Notes: generated by a model not told the origin, from the sequence alone. A stretch of DNA of 64,000 bases from an uncultured Desulfuromonas sp. (GCF_963666745.1 NZ_OY762961.1:1972001-2036000), one strand, 5' to 3'. Shown: positions 27,173 to 35,838, counted from the first letter of the stretch. Program-made: numbers and translations.

Positions 27173-27207
27173 AAAAAGCCGCGACAGTAAAACTGCCGCG
27201 GCTTTTT
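27173..27207. terminator. Bidirectional terminator between convergent genes
   Basis: A 16-bp stem with one mismatch (27173-27188 with 27192-27207) has five A at its 5' base and five or more T at its 3' base, so it works on both strands. It lies between RNase E/G (+) and the small minus-strand gene. Confidence 0.88.
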
Positions 27208-27260
27208 TAATATTTCAGGCCACGAAAACAGGCGCTACGTCCTAAATCAATTGGCCTTGG

Positions 27261-27506
27261 TCATTTCTGGTTTTCTTCTTTCTGCTGCTTCTCGGGACGC
27301 ATCTGACGCGAAATAATCGCCAACGGCAATAGACGACGATGTTTTTCCAATAAGGATTGGATATCCGAGCCGTCATTGATAATCATATCTTCCGGACTGA
27401 ATTCGGTCATGGCGGTAAAACCATCCGCACGCCGGTAAATGCAAATGGTATAACTGCGATCAGAAAAATCGAAAGAGCTTTTATGGACAAGTTCTTCTAC
27501 AGTCAT
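27261..27506 (-). CDS. Small conserved-looking protein of unknown function
   Basis: 81 residues from the ATG at 27504-27506, which has GGAGAG upstream; an in-frame TTG would add ten residues. The sequence (SYTICIYRRADGFTAMTEFS, then a C-terminal basic/Gln tail EKQQKEENQK) contains a beta-rich start and a predicted helix. I do not recognise a family. It sits between a bidirectional terminator and the ispB terminator, so it is probably expressed alone. Confidence 0.6.
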   Translation of the reverse strand: MTVEELVHKSSFDFSDRSYTICIYRRADGFTAMTEFSPEDMIINDGSDIQSLLEKHRRLLPLAIISRQMRPEKQQKEENQK

Positions 27507-27579
27507 GGACGAATACTCTCCGCTGAAAGGTGACAAGTATATTCTTGTCTATGCAGATAGCATTCCAATTCTCTTTATC

Positions 27580-27628
27580 GGCTAAAAACAGCAATGCCTC
27601 TGTTAGTGAAATCAAAAACAGAGGCATT
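27580..27628 (-). terminator. Hairpin downstream of ispB
   Basis: A perfect 12-bp inverted repeat (27593-27604 with 27617-27628), 12-nt loop; a run of T follows on the minus strand after a few bases. It begins 33 nt after the ispB stop. Confidence 0.7.
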
Positions 27629-27661
27629 TAACCATTAAAAAACAGCGATTTTGCGAAAGAA

Positions 27662-28630
27662 TTATTTTGTTCGGCTGACAACATAATCCGCAAGAATTTC
27701 AAGGGCCTGCTTTGCCTCGCCATTCTCAAAAACAGCTAATCGCTGTTTCGCGGATTCAACCAGTTCTTTTGCGCGTTTACGCGTATAGTCGATGCCATCA
27801 TAACGATGAATCAACGCAATTACCTCTTCGAGGTCTTCATCACTGAGGAGGTCTTTTTCGACAATTTCTTCAACCCGGTTCCGTTCTTCGCCACTGCAAT
27901 GACGCAGTGTTTCGATCAACGGCAGGGTCATTTTACCTTCTTCAAGATCGTGTCCGCAGGCTTTACCAAATTCAGCCTGATCAGCAACGTAATCCAGAGC
28001 ATCATCCATAAACTGGAAAGCAATCCCCAGCTCCATACCGAATTCATGAAGAGCCTGTTCATGTTCTGCTGAAACACCACCGAGAATTCCGCCACAACGA
28101 CAGGCGGCGGCAATCAATACCGCGGTTTTATCACGGACCACCTGCATATAACGATCTTCGCTCAGATCAAGGTCACAGGTGCTGATCAGTTGCAACACTT
28201 CCCCTTCGGCCATATTAGTCGTTGCATCAGACAACGCCTGAAGAATGGGCAGACTTCCGGTGCGCACCATGATGGAAAAGGATTTTGAAAACAAAAAGTC
28301 GCCGACCAGAACCGAGGCTTCGTTTCCCCAGACACTGTTGGCTGAGGCCGCGCCACGACGCAAATCCGCACTGTCGACCACATCGTCATGCAGCAAAGTG
28401 GCGGTATGGATAAATTCGACGACACTGGCAACACCGATATGGGTATCGCCTTGATATCCGGCGAGGCGCGCACAAAGCAGCACCAACATCGGCCGCATAC
28501 GTTTGCCACCGCTGGCGAGAACATATTCCCCAACCTTGCGGATCAGGGCAACTTCAGAGTCGAGATCCTGCCTGAACTGCTGTTCAACCAGCGACATCTC
28601 TCCTTCGAGCATCTGTAGGACACGTTCCAT
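27662..28630 (-). CDS. ispB: Polyprenyl (octaprenyl-type) diphosphate synthase
   Basis: Trans-prenyltransferase that makes the side chain of menaquinone or ubiquinone. 322 residues. GGKRMRP binds isopentenyl diphosphate; the first Asp-rich motif is LLHDDVVDSADLRRG and the second is FMDDALDY. These match long-chain synthases (no small-residue chain-length block is obvious before the first motif), so IspB/HepT-type rather than farnesyl synthase. Chain length cannot be told; menaquinone is the usual quinone in Desulfuromonadia. Confidence 0.88.
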   Translation of the reverse strand: MERVLQMLEGEMSLVEQQFRQDLDSEVALIRKVGEYVLASGGKRMRPMLVLLCARLAGYQGDTHIGVASVVEFIHTATLLHDDVVDSADLRRGAASANSVWGNEASVLVGDFLFSKSFSIMVRTGSLPILQALSDATTNMAEGEVLQLISTCDLDLSEDRYMQVVRDKTAVLIAAACRCGGILGGVSAEHEQALHEFGMELGIAFQFMDDALDYVADQAEFGKACGHDLEEGKMTLPLIETLRHCSGEERNRVEEIVEKDLLSDEDLEEVIALIHRYDGIDYTRKRAKELVESAKQRLAVFENGEAKQALEILADYVVSRTK

Positions 28631-28778
28631 GAATAACTACCTGCTTACTGACGGGACCGCAGGTAAACTTCCCTCCCCTGGTGGAAACTCCATGCGGTTC
28701 AATAACATTTCAACGTCGGGCAGTATAAAACAATCTGACCGGATTGGCATCTATAAAACTTGCATTAAATCAGTGACA

Positions 28779-29708
28779 TCAAGACGTGGTGTTTTTCTCG
28801 CTTTCGGGGCGAGGTGGATAACCGGGAACAAACTGGCGACTTTGCTCATCCCAATAATAATGATCCTCAATCCAGATAGCTTCCACAGCATCAAGGTCGA
28901 GATCCATCCCCGGCATATTCTCACTCAGATACGAAGCATCAAGCATCTCATCATCGTCAATCATCAGATCGGCATTAAGATCCGCCCAGTGAATATGCTG
29001 GATCACCAACTGATCCGCGCCAATCAGCTCAATGCGAGTCCGTTCCGTTGTCGTGTGAGCGACCAGTTCGCCATTAAAACGCATCATGGATTTTAACCTG
29101 GCCTCTGGATCAACCTGCACGAGATAATAGATGGTCAACGGCTGTTCCTGAAGCTGCACAATCCAGCGCACCAGCCCCGTCTCAGGATCAACACTGTCAG
29201 GCGCCGGAACAGATGACATAAACCGCCAGCCTTGCGGTAGCTGCTCTCTCACCACGCCACGGATCGAGCCACTGCTAAAGCGTAACTGGACGGGAAAGAC
29301 AGCTCCCGGAGCCGCATAACTCGGCAAAACCCGTTCTGCTAAAATCGCAGGTCTTGGCCAAAACCACACAGTTACAACTCCGGATAGCAAAACCACGAAA
29401 AGAAGAAGAAATATCCAGCGACGGGGAATTTTTCGTGAGTCGGCTTGTGGTGGGAGCGTTTCTTCCTCTTGGGGATGCCAAAGGATCTCTTCCAAAGCCA
29501 CTTCGAGGGCCTCGGCCAATTTCTCAGCATTGGGACGCTTGATCGTCGGATAGCGGTTATTTTCCCACCGGGAAATGGTATCCGTCGTTACCCCGACCAT
29601 CTTTGCCACATACAATTGCGTCAAAGACTGATCTTCACGAGCCTGACGAATCGCCGCACCATCAATCTGGAGCATCGCGTCATTTTTCTGAGGTTTTTCT
29701 TCAATCAT
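28779..29708 (-). CDS. Membrane-anchored XRE-type HTH protein with dockerin/EF-hand-like outer domain
   Basis: About 309 residues. Residues ~15-75 form an XRE-type helix-turn-helix (RQAREDQSLTQLYVAKMVG, TTDTISRWENNRYP). A single transmembrane helix follows (WIFLLLFVVLLSGVVTVWFW), then an outer domain beginning VLPSYAAPGAVFPVQ, similar to beta domains found before dockerins, and an EF-hand-like loop DLNADLMIDDDEM. The architecture resembles RodZ in outline, but the outer domain differs. No ribosome binding site supports any start; I use the ATG at 29706-29708, and 29738 (GTG) is possible. It is divergent from the cytochrome c7 gene and may regulate it (inference). Confidence 0.75.
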   Translation of the reverse strand: MIEEKPQKNDAMLQIDGAAIRQAREDQSLTQLYVAKMVGVTTDTISRWENNRYPTIKRPNAEKLAEALEVALEEILWHPQEEETLPPQADSRKIPRRWIFLLLFVVLLSGVVTVWFWPRPAILAERVLPSYAAPGAVFPVQLRFSSGSIRGVVREQLPQGWRFMSSVPAPDSVDPETGLVRWIVQLQEQPLTIYYLVQVDPEARLKSMMRFNGELVAHTTTERTRIELIGADQLVIQHIHWADLNADLMIDDDEMLDASYLSENMPGMDLDLDAVEAIWIEDHYYWDEQSRQFVPGYPPRPESEKNTTS

Positions 29709-29809
29709 AGTGTTGTGAGGGTAGCAGATCGTGATCAAAAGGGCAACGAAACAGCAGAATGCACACCCAAAAGCATACCTTCTAACCTGCTGAAATCAGA
29801 GGAATCCAT

Positions 29810-29840
29810 ATCGACATCGGCCAGTATACAGATCGACATC
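29810..29840. promoter_or_regulatory. Paired direct repeats in the divergent c7/HTH intergenic region
   Basis: ATCGACATC occurs at 29810-29818 and again at 29832-29840, 22 bp apart, two helical turns, so both copies face the same side of DNA. The second copy ends 7 bp before the -35 of the likely c7 promoter, a usual place for an activator. Confidence 0.4.
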
Positions 29841-29847
29841 TAATGCA

Positions 29848-29877
29848 TTGTCTGCAAAAGGCCGCTAAAACGATAGT
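29848..29877 (+). promoter_or_regulatory. Possible promoter of the cytochrome c7 gene
   Basis: TTGTCT (29848-29853), 18-nt spacer, GATAGT (29872-29877). The match is moderate, which fits an activated promoter with the upstream direct repeats. Confidence 0.35.
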
Positions 29878-29920
29878 CACAGTTTTACACCACTTTCCCA
29901 TTTGACAAGGAGGTACCACA

Positions 29921-30208
29921 ATGAAAACGAAACTGCTGTTGTCTGTCCTGTTCATGGCCCTGTTTGCCACCACCGCACTAGCCGCAGAGACCTACGAGTA
30001 CACGGGCAAAGGAACTGTGACGTTCAATCACAAGATGCATGGTGAGAAAATGGACTGCAGCTCCTGTCACACCACCCAGCCGCCACAAAAAATTGCCATC
30101 ACCGGCAAAGATGAGGGTCATGGACTGTGCCTTGACTGTCACAAAAAAGAGCAGGAAAAAGGCAACAGTGCCGCGCCTAAATCCTGCAGTCAATGTCATA
30201 AGAAATAA
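29921..30208 (+). CDS. Triheme cytochrome c7 (PpcA-like), periplasmic
   Basis: 95 residues with signal peptide (LLSVLFMALFATTALAA) and three CXXCH heme sites: CSSCH, CLDCH and CSQCH. Extra His residues (TFNHKMH, KDEGHG) supply the second axial ligands, as in the cytochrome c3/c7 fold. These proteins carry electrons across the periplasm in metal- and sulfur-reducing bacteria. A very strong AAGGAGG precedes the ATG. The spacing between first and second heme motif is longer than in PpcA, so the exact subtype is open. It starts a cluster with a small exported protein. Confidence 0.92.
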   Translation: MKTKLLLSVLFMALFATTALAAETYEYTGKGTVTFNHKMHGEKMDCSSCHTTQPPQKIAITGKDEGHGLCLDCHKKEQEKGNSAAPKSCSQCHKK

Positions 30209-30244
30209 CCATGACAACCCAACCTTTCTTTTGAGGAGAACATG

Positions 30245-30481
30245 ATGAAAAAGACCCTGTATATGATTACCGCACTGAGCCTCGTCGCTGCCGTATCGAC
30301 AACCGCTCTGGCAGAACAGACCACCGGGACCGTCACCAAGGTTCGTGGTGACAAAATCACCATTGAAGTCAGCCCGGATAGTGCCGGCAACATCTCTGTT
30401 GGTGACGGCGTCACCATTGAAGTCAGCAAAAAAGCCGCGGTGGCACCTGCGGCGGGCAACGATATGCTCACCGGCTGTTAA
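30245..30481 (+). CDS. Small exported protein, beta-rich (ExtJ-like?)
   Basis: 78 residues: signal peptide (LYMITALSLVAAVSTTALA), then a short domain of repeated beta strands (GTVTKVRGDKITIEV, GDGVTIEVSKK) that looks like a small OB/KOW-type barrel, ending in MLTGC. I recall small proteins of this pattern in Geobacter selenite/tellurite-reduction clusters under the name ExtJ; I cannot verify the match. TTGAGGAG precedes the tandem ATGs at 30242 and 30245. It lies 33 nt after cytochrome c7 and is closed by a terminator. Confidence 0.65.
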   Translation: MKKTLYMITALSLVAAVSTTALAEQTTGTVTKVRGDKITIEVSPDSAGNISVGDGVTIEVSKKAAVAPAAGNDMLTGC

Positions 30482-30493
30482 TGCCCTCCCCTG

Positions 30494-30526
30494 TCGCCGG
30501 GTATCTTCGGATACCTGGCGATTTTT
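30494..30526 (+). terminator. Rho-independent terminator with TTCG tetraloop
   Basis: A 12-bp stem with one G-T wobble (30494-30505 with 30510-30521), loop TTCG, then five T. It closes the c7/small-protein unit. Confidence 0.92.
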
Positions 30527-30606
30527 CTACGTACGAACAAAGGCCTGCCCCGTCATCTTGCATTTTGCCGTTTACCTTCGGACCAAATTACGCTACTCAC
30601 TAAAGA

Positions 30607-31218
30607 ATGGAAACGTGGTTGGAACAGTTGCTCAGCAGCGTCACGGCGACCCCTTGGTACTATCTCCTCGTCGCCGCTATCGCCACAGCGGAAGGTGTCG
30701 TCCTGATCGGCCTGGTGGTTCCCGGCAGTGTCCTGTGTGTGACCATCGGAGCCTTGGCCGCAGCCGGTCACGGCGACTTCGCACTGAGCTGTGTATGCGC
30801 CGCCATAGGAGCGCTGTTGGGCGACCTGATCAGCTATTTTCTGGGAGGGCGATTTGGACCCCGATTGACCCAGTCTGTTTTTCCGCAACGCAGTAAACCT
30901 CTTTTAAAACGAGCGCGGATTTTTTTCTCCGCTCACGGCGGTAAGAGCCTGTTTCTGGCCCGATTTTTAGGTCCGCTGCGGGGATTGGTCCCATTTGTTG
31001 CCGGCAGTGTGCAATATCCCCCCAAAGCTTTCCTGGGCTACAGCAGTCTTGCCGCAGCCTTATGGGGCATCAGCTATCCAGGCTTGGGCTATCTCGGCCT
31101 AAAATCCTGGCAACAGGTGTCTTTTCTTCATTCACTGGAAGGTCTTAGCATCCTGGGAGTCTTCCTTTTAATCCTCCTGATTACCGGACGTTATCTCCGC
31201 GATCAAAAACGCCATTAA
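30607..31218 (+). CDS. DedA/SNARE-associated (VTT) family membrane protein
   Basis: 203 residues with about five hydrophobic segments. The DedA hallmarks are an acidic pair region at the N-terminus (AIATAEGVVLIGLVVPGS), the GDLISYFLGGRFG stretch and FLARFLGPLRGLVPFVAGS with the essential Arg and the Gly-Pro-x-Arg motif. The family scramblases lipid carriers such as undecaprenyl phosphate and supports envelope homeostasis (known for UptA/DedA members). The start lacks a strong ribosome binding site. It may belong with the cytochrome unit, but a strong terminator separates them. Confidence 0.88.
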   Translation: METWLEQLLSSVTATPWYYLLVAAIATAEGVVLIGLVVPGSVLCVTIGALAAAGHGDFALSCVCAAIGALLGDLISYFLGGRFGPRLTQSVFPQRSKPLLKRARIFFSAHGGKSLFLARFLGPLRGLVPFVAGSVQYPPKAFLGYSSLAAALWGISYPGLGYLGLKSWQQVSFLHSLEGLSILGVFLLILLITGRYLRDQKRH

Positions 31219-31225
31219 GACGATA

Positions 31226-31258
31226 TTGAAAAAAATCCCATCAAGGGAGTTTTTTCAA
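31226..31258. terminator. Terminator after dedA
   Basis: A 14-bp stem with one mismatch (31226-31239 with 31245-31258) and a 5-nt loop; the stem has an A-run on one side and a T-run on the other, so it could work on both strands. It begins 8 nt after the dedA stop. Confidence 0.75.
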
Positions 31259-31292
31259 CGGCGCAAGCCGAAAATGCGCTTCCCGTCTTGCA

Positions 31293-31332
31293 ACCACAAT
31301 CAAGGACGTGAAAATCCGTCTTTGATTGTGGT
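31293..31332. repeat. Long inverted repeat without T-tract
   Basis: Arms 31293-31308 and 31317-31332 pair over 16 bp with one G-T wobble around an 8-nt loop. No run of T follows on either side, so it is not a standard terminator. It lies between dedA and aguA; the rest of 31219-31456 shows only the terminator and a T-rich region before aguA with a weak CATAAT-like -10. Confidence 0.6.
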
Positions 31333-31456
31333 CGCCGGTCCATGGGCACTACAGTCTGTTTTTCAACAATCTGTTAAAGCACTGCGCCCCCTCTATGGTT
31401 CTTTTTTTCGCCATCAAATCATGGCATAATTCTCCGATGAATAAGGAGATTTCACT

Positions 31457-32491
31457 ATGAACACGACAACTGCAACCCGGCTGCCTTCGGAATGGGAGGA
31501 ACAGGATGGTGTCCTGTTATCCTGGCCGACACCTCAAAGCGACTGGGCCCCCTATTTAGATAAGATTCTTCCAGTTTTCATTGAGCTGGTCCGACAAATC
31601 AGCCGTTTTGAACAGGTCATTATCGTTACTCCGCAACCATCAGAAACCGTAGCCGTGTTACAACAGGCCGATATTTCGCTGCAGCGCGTGCAATGCTATG
31701 CCGTGAATACCAACGATACCTGGAGCCGAGATTTCGGTCCCATCACCGTGATCAAACAGGGGCAGCCGACCCTTTATGATTTTGGTTTTAATGGCTGGGG
31801 GCTGAAGTTTCCGGCCTGTTTTGACAACCAGATCACCCAAGCGCTGTCGGCGGCAGGTGCGTTTACCGCACCTGTTCATATTCAACCACTAATTCTGGAA
31901 GGCGGTAGCATTGAGTCTGACGGCGAGGGAATCCTGCTGACGACCAGTACCTGCCTGCTGAGCCCGAATCGTAATCCACACTTAAAAAAGCACGATATCG
32001 AACAGTTTTGTCACCTCCAGTTCGGAATCCGCAAAACCTTGTGGCTCGATCACGGCTATCTGGCCGGTGATGATACAGATTCTCATATTGATACGCTGGC
32101 CCGGCTGTGTCCTGACAATACGATTGTCTATGTCCAATGTGACGACCCGGACGATGAACACTACCCGGCGCTGAAGAAAATGGAGGAGCAACTACGCGGT
32201 TTTACAACGTTGGACGACGCGCCCTTTCGATTGTTGCCTCTGCCTTGGCCGCAAGCTGTTTATGATGAAGACGGCGACAGGCTTCCTGCGACCTACGCCA
32301 ACTTTCTGGTCATCAACAACGCGCTTCTGGCCCCGATCTATAACGACCCTGCAGATAAAAAAGCTCTGGAGGTGCTGGCTCAGGCGTTCCCCGACCATGA
32401 ACTGATCGCTATTGACTGCTCTGCGGTCATCCTGCAGCACGGTTCATTGCACTGTCTGACCATGCAACTGCCGAAAGGAACCTTGTCATGA
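31457..32491 (+). CDS. aguA: Agmatine deiminase
   Basis: Converts agmatine to N-carbamoylputrescine and ammonia. 344 residues, the normal length of the family. The guanidine-binding residues lie in TNDTWSRDFGP and LEGGSIESDG, the His in GDDTDSHIDTLARL, and the nucleophilic Cys near the C-terminus in QHGSLHCLTMQ. A clear AAGGAG precedes the ATG. The stop overlaps the start of aguB by 4 nt. Arginine decarboxylase, the source of agmatine, is not in the window. Confidence 0.93.
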   Translation: MNTTTATRLPSEWEEQDGVLLSWPTPQSDWAPYLDKILPVFIELVRQISRFEQVIIVTPQPSETVAVLQQADISLQRVQCYAVNTNDTWSRDFGPITVIKQGQPTLYDFGFNGWGLKFPACFDNQITQALSAAGAFTAPVHIQPLILEGGSIESDGEGILLTTSTCLLSPNRNPHLKKHDIEQFCHLQFGIRKTLWLDHGYLAGDDTDSHIDTLARLCPDNTIVYVQCDDPDDEHYPALKKMEEQLRGFTTLDDAPFRLLPLPWPQAVYDEDGDRLPATYANFLVINNALLAPIYNDPADKKALEVLAQAFPDHELIAIDCSAVILQHGSLHCLTMQLPKGTLS

Positions 32492-33372
32492 GCACACGCC
32501 GCATTGCCCTGATTCAGCAAGCCTGCCAACCAACATCTGAACAGACCCGCGCTCACCTCAGCGCAGCGATACGTCAGGCTGCTCGGCAGGGTGCTGAACT
32601 CATTGTGTTACAGGAACTCCACAACGGTCCCTATTTCTGCCAGCATCAATCGTGCGATAATTTTGAACTTGCTGAACCGATTCCCGGCCCAAGTTGCGAC
32701 CATTTCGCGACATTGGCTCGAGAACTTGAAGTGGTGCTGGTCTGCAGCCTCTTTGAACGGCGTGCGGCTGGGTTGTATCACAACACAGCGGTTGTCTTCG
32801 AGAGTAATGGTCAGATGGCGGGAATGTATCGTAAAATGCATATTCCTGACGATCCGGGTTATAATGAAAAATTTTATTTCACCCCGGGAGATCTAGGATT
32901 CACCCCAATTCCAACCAGTGTCGGCACTCTTGGTGTTCTGGTCTGCTGGGATCAATGGTATCCGGAAGCAGCCCGCTTGATGGCTCTCGCCGGATGCGAC
33001 ATGCTGATTTATCCAACCGCAATCGGTTGGGACCCTCAGGACACGGATGAAGAACAGCAGCGCCAACGTGAAGCCTGGATAACCGTACAACGTGGCCACG
33101 CTGTTGCCAACGGCCTGCCGGTTATCAGTGTCAACCGGGTGGGCTTTGAAGCAGATCCAACCGGTACGACTGCCGGGGCACAGTTCTGGGGCAGCAGTTT
33201 CGTTGCCGGGCCACAAGGCGAAATTCTCACCCAGGCAGACAGCGAACAGGAAACGGTGCTGATTCACGATCTTGATCTGCAACGTAGTGAACAAGTGCGA
33301 CGCATCTGGCCGTTTTTACGCGATCGCCGCATTGATTCTTACGGTGACCTGACCAAGCGCTTTAGGGACTGA
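32488..33372 (+). CDS. aguB: N-carbamoylputrescine amidohydrolase
   Basis: Nitrilase-superfamily amidase that completes the AguA/AguB route to putrescine. 294 residues. The catalytic triad is visible: Glu in VLQELHNG, Lys in YRKMHIPDD and Cys in VLVCWDQWYPE. The HIPDDPGYNEKFYF region is typical of AguB. Translationally coupled to aguA (ATGA overlap). Putrescine from here feeds polyamine synthesis, whose by-product is the substrate of mtnP at 4171-5040. Confidence 0.93.
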   Translation: MSTRRIALIQQACQPTSEQTRAHLSAAIRQAARQGAELIVLQELHNGPYFCQHQSCDNFELAEPIPGPSCDHFATLARELEVVLVCSLFERRAAGLYHNTAVVFESNGQMAGMYRKMHIPDDPGYNEKFYFTPGDLGFTPIPTSVGTLGVLVCWDQWYPEAARLMALAGCDMLIYPTAIGWDPQDTDEEQQRQREAWITVQRGHAVANGLPVISVNRVGFEADPTGTTAGAQFWGSSFVAGPQGEILTQADSEQETVLIHDLDLQRSEQVRRIWPFLRDRRIDSYGDLTKRFRD

Positions 33373-33471
33373 GACAATAATCACGATAGGAAGAACCGCG
33401 AGATCATTGCGCAAACCACATTGCTCGGCTAGGCTTTATAGGATACGTCTATCAGCCGACATGAGGTCTGT

Positions 33472-35712
33472 ATGCGCACACTGCCCCTCTTCCCCATAAA
33501 GTCGCCTTCAATCACCAAGCGTTGGATCCCCTATGCAACAGCTCTGCTTCTGTGTCTAGCGGTTTATTCGTTGTGGCTGGCTCTTGAAGAGAGGGAAACA
33601 AAAGCACGCCATCAGACAGTCCGGGGTGAGGCTTACGCGCTTCTCAATTTAATCGAAGTGGATCTCGAACAACGTATCCGATCACTGCAACGGTTTGTCT
33701 TTCGCTGGCAGCAACGCGGCGGCATGAGTCGTGACGAATTCCTTTTTGAAGCGGCCAGTTATCTCGGGGACCACCCTGGCTACCAGGCTCTGGAATGGGT
33801 CGACCCTGGGTTCAAGGTGCGTTGGGTTGTCCCAGAAAAAGGCAATGAAGAAGCCTTGGGTCTCAATTTAGCCCTCGAGCAACAGCGCCGGACAGCCCTC
33901 AAACTCGCCCGACACCAAAAAGTTCCCACACTGACTGCGCCCATTGAATTAGTCCAGGGAGGCGTTGGCTTTCTCGTCTATCTTCCGATCTTTGCTAATG
34001 ACCATTTTGATGGTTTTTTATTGGCCGTTTTCCGCACAGAATCCTGGATTGAATCATTGCTCGCTGCCCGACATTCTCCGGTTCGCTTTCTGTCGCGCAT
34101 CTCTATGGACAAGGATGAAATTTATCGCTCGTCAACATGGCAAGATTCTGCGGAGCCTCTGCATGAACAACAGCAATTGACGATTCGCAACCATCTTTTC
34201 CGGGTTGAGAGTCGGCCGACAGCACAATTTTTAAATGACAGCCATACGCCCTTACCTCAGCTGGTGCTGATTTTCGGCTTAAGCCTGACAGCTTGCCTCA
34301 CTGTCATTATTATCTTGTTCCAAAAAGCCGCCAGCGCCGTCCATAGCGTCACGGAAAACAAAAAATCTCTGGAGTCAGAAATACAGCAGCGTAAAAAGAT
34401 TGAAGCGGAGAGGGAACTATTACTTAACGATATTGGAGAGAGGATAAAAGCTCTTCATTGCCTTTATAGCCTGTCGCGACTGGCTGAAAGTACCGGAAAG
34501 AATGTCGATCAATTTCTTCGCGAGTCAGTCGAATGTCTGCCCCCGGCCTGGCAATTTCCGGAATACGCGACAGCACGCATTATTTTTGACGAGACGTGCT
34601 ATACGACCAGTGACTTTCAGCAAAGCCCGTTATTACTGGAAGCAGCGATTCAGATCAATGACCGGCGACGTGGCGTGGTTCAAATTTGTTACTCTGAATC
34701 ACTTCACCACGCTGACCAAGAAGTGTTTAGCGAAGAAGAACGTTACCTGATCAACGAAATTGCTGACCGTGTCGGTAGCGTCGTCCTGCAAAAAAAAGCG
34801 GCCGAAGCATTGGCCAAAGAACGCCAGAGGCTGGCATTCATTCTTGAAGGAACCCATGTTGGCACCTGGGAATGGAATGTCCAGACGGGTGAAACAACGT
34901 TTAACAGCCGCTGGGCCGAGCACCTGGGATATCGCCTTGAAGAACTGACGCCTGTTTCCATCAAGACGTGGAAAGAGCTGACCCATCCTGAGGATATGAA
35001 AAAAGCACTGCGGGCGTTGCAGCGGCATTTCTCCGGACGTGAACAATACTATGAATGTGAAATCCGATTACAACACAAACAGGGGCACTGGGTGTGGATT
35101 CTTGATCGCGGAAAAGTTTCCGTTTGGACGGAGGACGGCGCACCGCTGCTAATGTTTGGCACCCATATGGACATTTCAGCCCAAAAACAAGCTGAGGCGC
35201 GCATCCGCCATCTGGCCAATCATGATGCGTTGACAGGACTGCCCAGTCTCCGGCTGGTCAGAGACCGGATCAACGTTGCCCTGGAAAACGCACATCGCAA
35301 GCGGGAACAATGCGCGATACTGTTCTTTGATCTGGATGGCTTTAAGGCGATCAACGATCAATACGGCCATGATGCTGGAGATTTTGTTCTGCAAACGGTT
35401 GCCGGTCACCTTCTTGACTGTGTACGACGAACAGATACCGTCGCTCGTATCGGCGGCGATGAGTTTTTGCTATTACTGACGGAAATCAAAACAACCCGTG
35501 ACATTGAAACCATTGCCGCCAAAGTCGTTGAATCGGTTGACCAACCCATGGAATTTGAAGGCCATCGACTTCAGGTCCAGGCCAGTGTTGGCATTGCAGT
35601 GTACCCGCAGCACGGGCACACTGCAAAAGCATTGATAAAACAGGCGGATAATGCCATGTATGCCGTAAAAAACAGTGGCAAGAACAGCTATGCGTTTGCA
35701 ACAGACCGTTAA
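33472..35712 (+). CDS. Membrane diguanylate cyclase (CHASE-GAF-PAS-GGDEF)
   Basis: 746 residues. A first membrane helix (YATALLLCLAVYSLWLA), a periplasmic CHASE-like sensor (~45-255, with GYQALEWVDPGFKVRWVVP), a second helix (LVLIFGLSLTACLTVIIILF), a coiled coil, a GAF-like domain (~325-450), PAS with PAC (~460-580) and a GGDEF domain (~585-746). The active loop RIGGDEF is intact and an RxxD inhibitory site (RRTD) stands five residues before it, so this should be an active, product-inhibited diguanylate cyclase. No EAL domain. GAGG lies before the ATG. Confidence 0.9.
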   Translation: MRTLPLFPIKSPSITKRWIPYATALLLCLAVYSLWLALEERETKARHQTVRGEAYALLNLIEVDLEQRIRSLQRFVFRWQQRGGMSRDEFLFEAASYLGDHPGYQALEWVDPGFKVRWVVPEKGNEEALGLNLALEQQRRTALKLARHQKVPTLTAPIELVQGGVGFLVYLPIFANDHFDGFLLAVFRTESWIESLLAARHSPVRFLSRISMDKDEIYRSSTWQDSAEPLHEQQQLTIRNHLFRVESRPTAQFLNDSHTPLPQLVLIFGLSLTACLTVIIILFQKAASAVHSVTENKKSLESEIQQRKKIEAERELLLNDIGERIKALHCLYSLSRLAESTGKNVDQFLRESVECLPPAWQFPEYATARIIFDETCYTTSDFQQSPLLLEAAIQINDRRRGVVQICYSESLHHADQEVFSEEERYLINEIADRVGSVVLQKKAAEALAKERQRLAFILEGTHVGTWEWNVQTGETTFNSRWAEHLGYRLEELTPVSIKTWKELTHPEDMKKALRALQRHFSGREQYYECEIRLQHKQGHWVWILDRGKVSVWTEDGAPLLMFGTHMDISAQKQAEARIRHLANHDALTGLPSLRLVRDRINVALENAHRKREQCAILFFDLDGFKAINDQYGHDAGDFVLQTVAGHLLDCVRRTDTVARIGGDEFLLLLTEIKTTRDIETIAAKVVESVDQPMEFEGHRLQVQASVGIAVYPQHGHTAKALIKQADNAMYAVKNSGKNSYAFATDR

Positions 35713-35782
35713 AGAAAAGTAGCATTCGTATTATGCTGACAAAATATTTAACAGTTTTCACCACTTAAATAGCCGCCAGCAA

Positions 35783-35811
35783 TCGACAGCCCGCTGAATG
35801 TCGCCTATACT
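35783..35811 (+). promoter_or_regulatory. Promoter of the SLC5-PP2C operon
   Basis: TCGACA (35783-35788), 17-nt spacer, TATACT (35806-35811). The predicted start is about 20 nt before the first gene of the unit. Confidence 0.55.
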
Positions 35812-35838
35812 TAAAACAAAGTGACACAAGGGGGAGGC

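Noticed and set aside
31226-31429. 67-codon frame between dedA and aguA
   Set aside because: It would start within a terminator hairpin and cross a second hairpin; no ribosome binding site and no recognisable motif.
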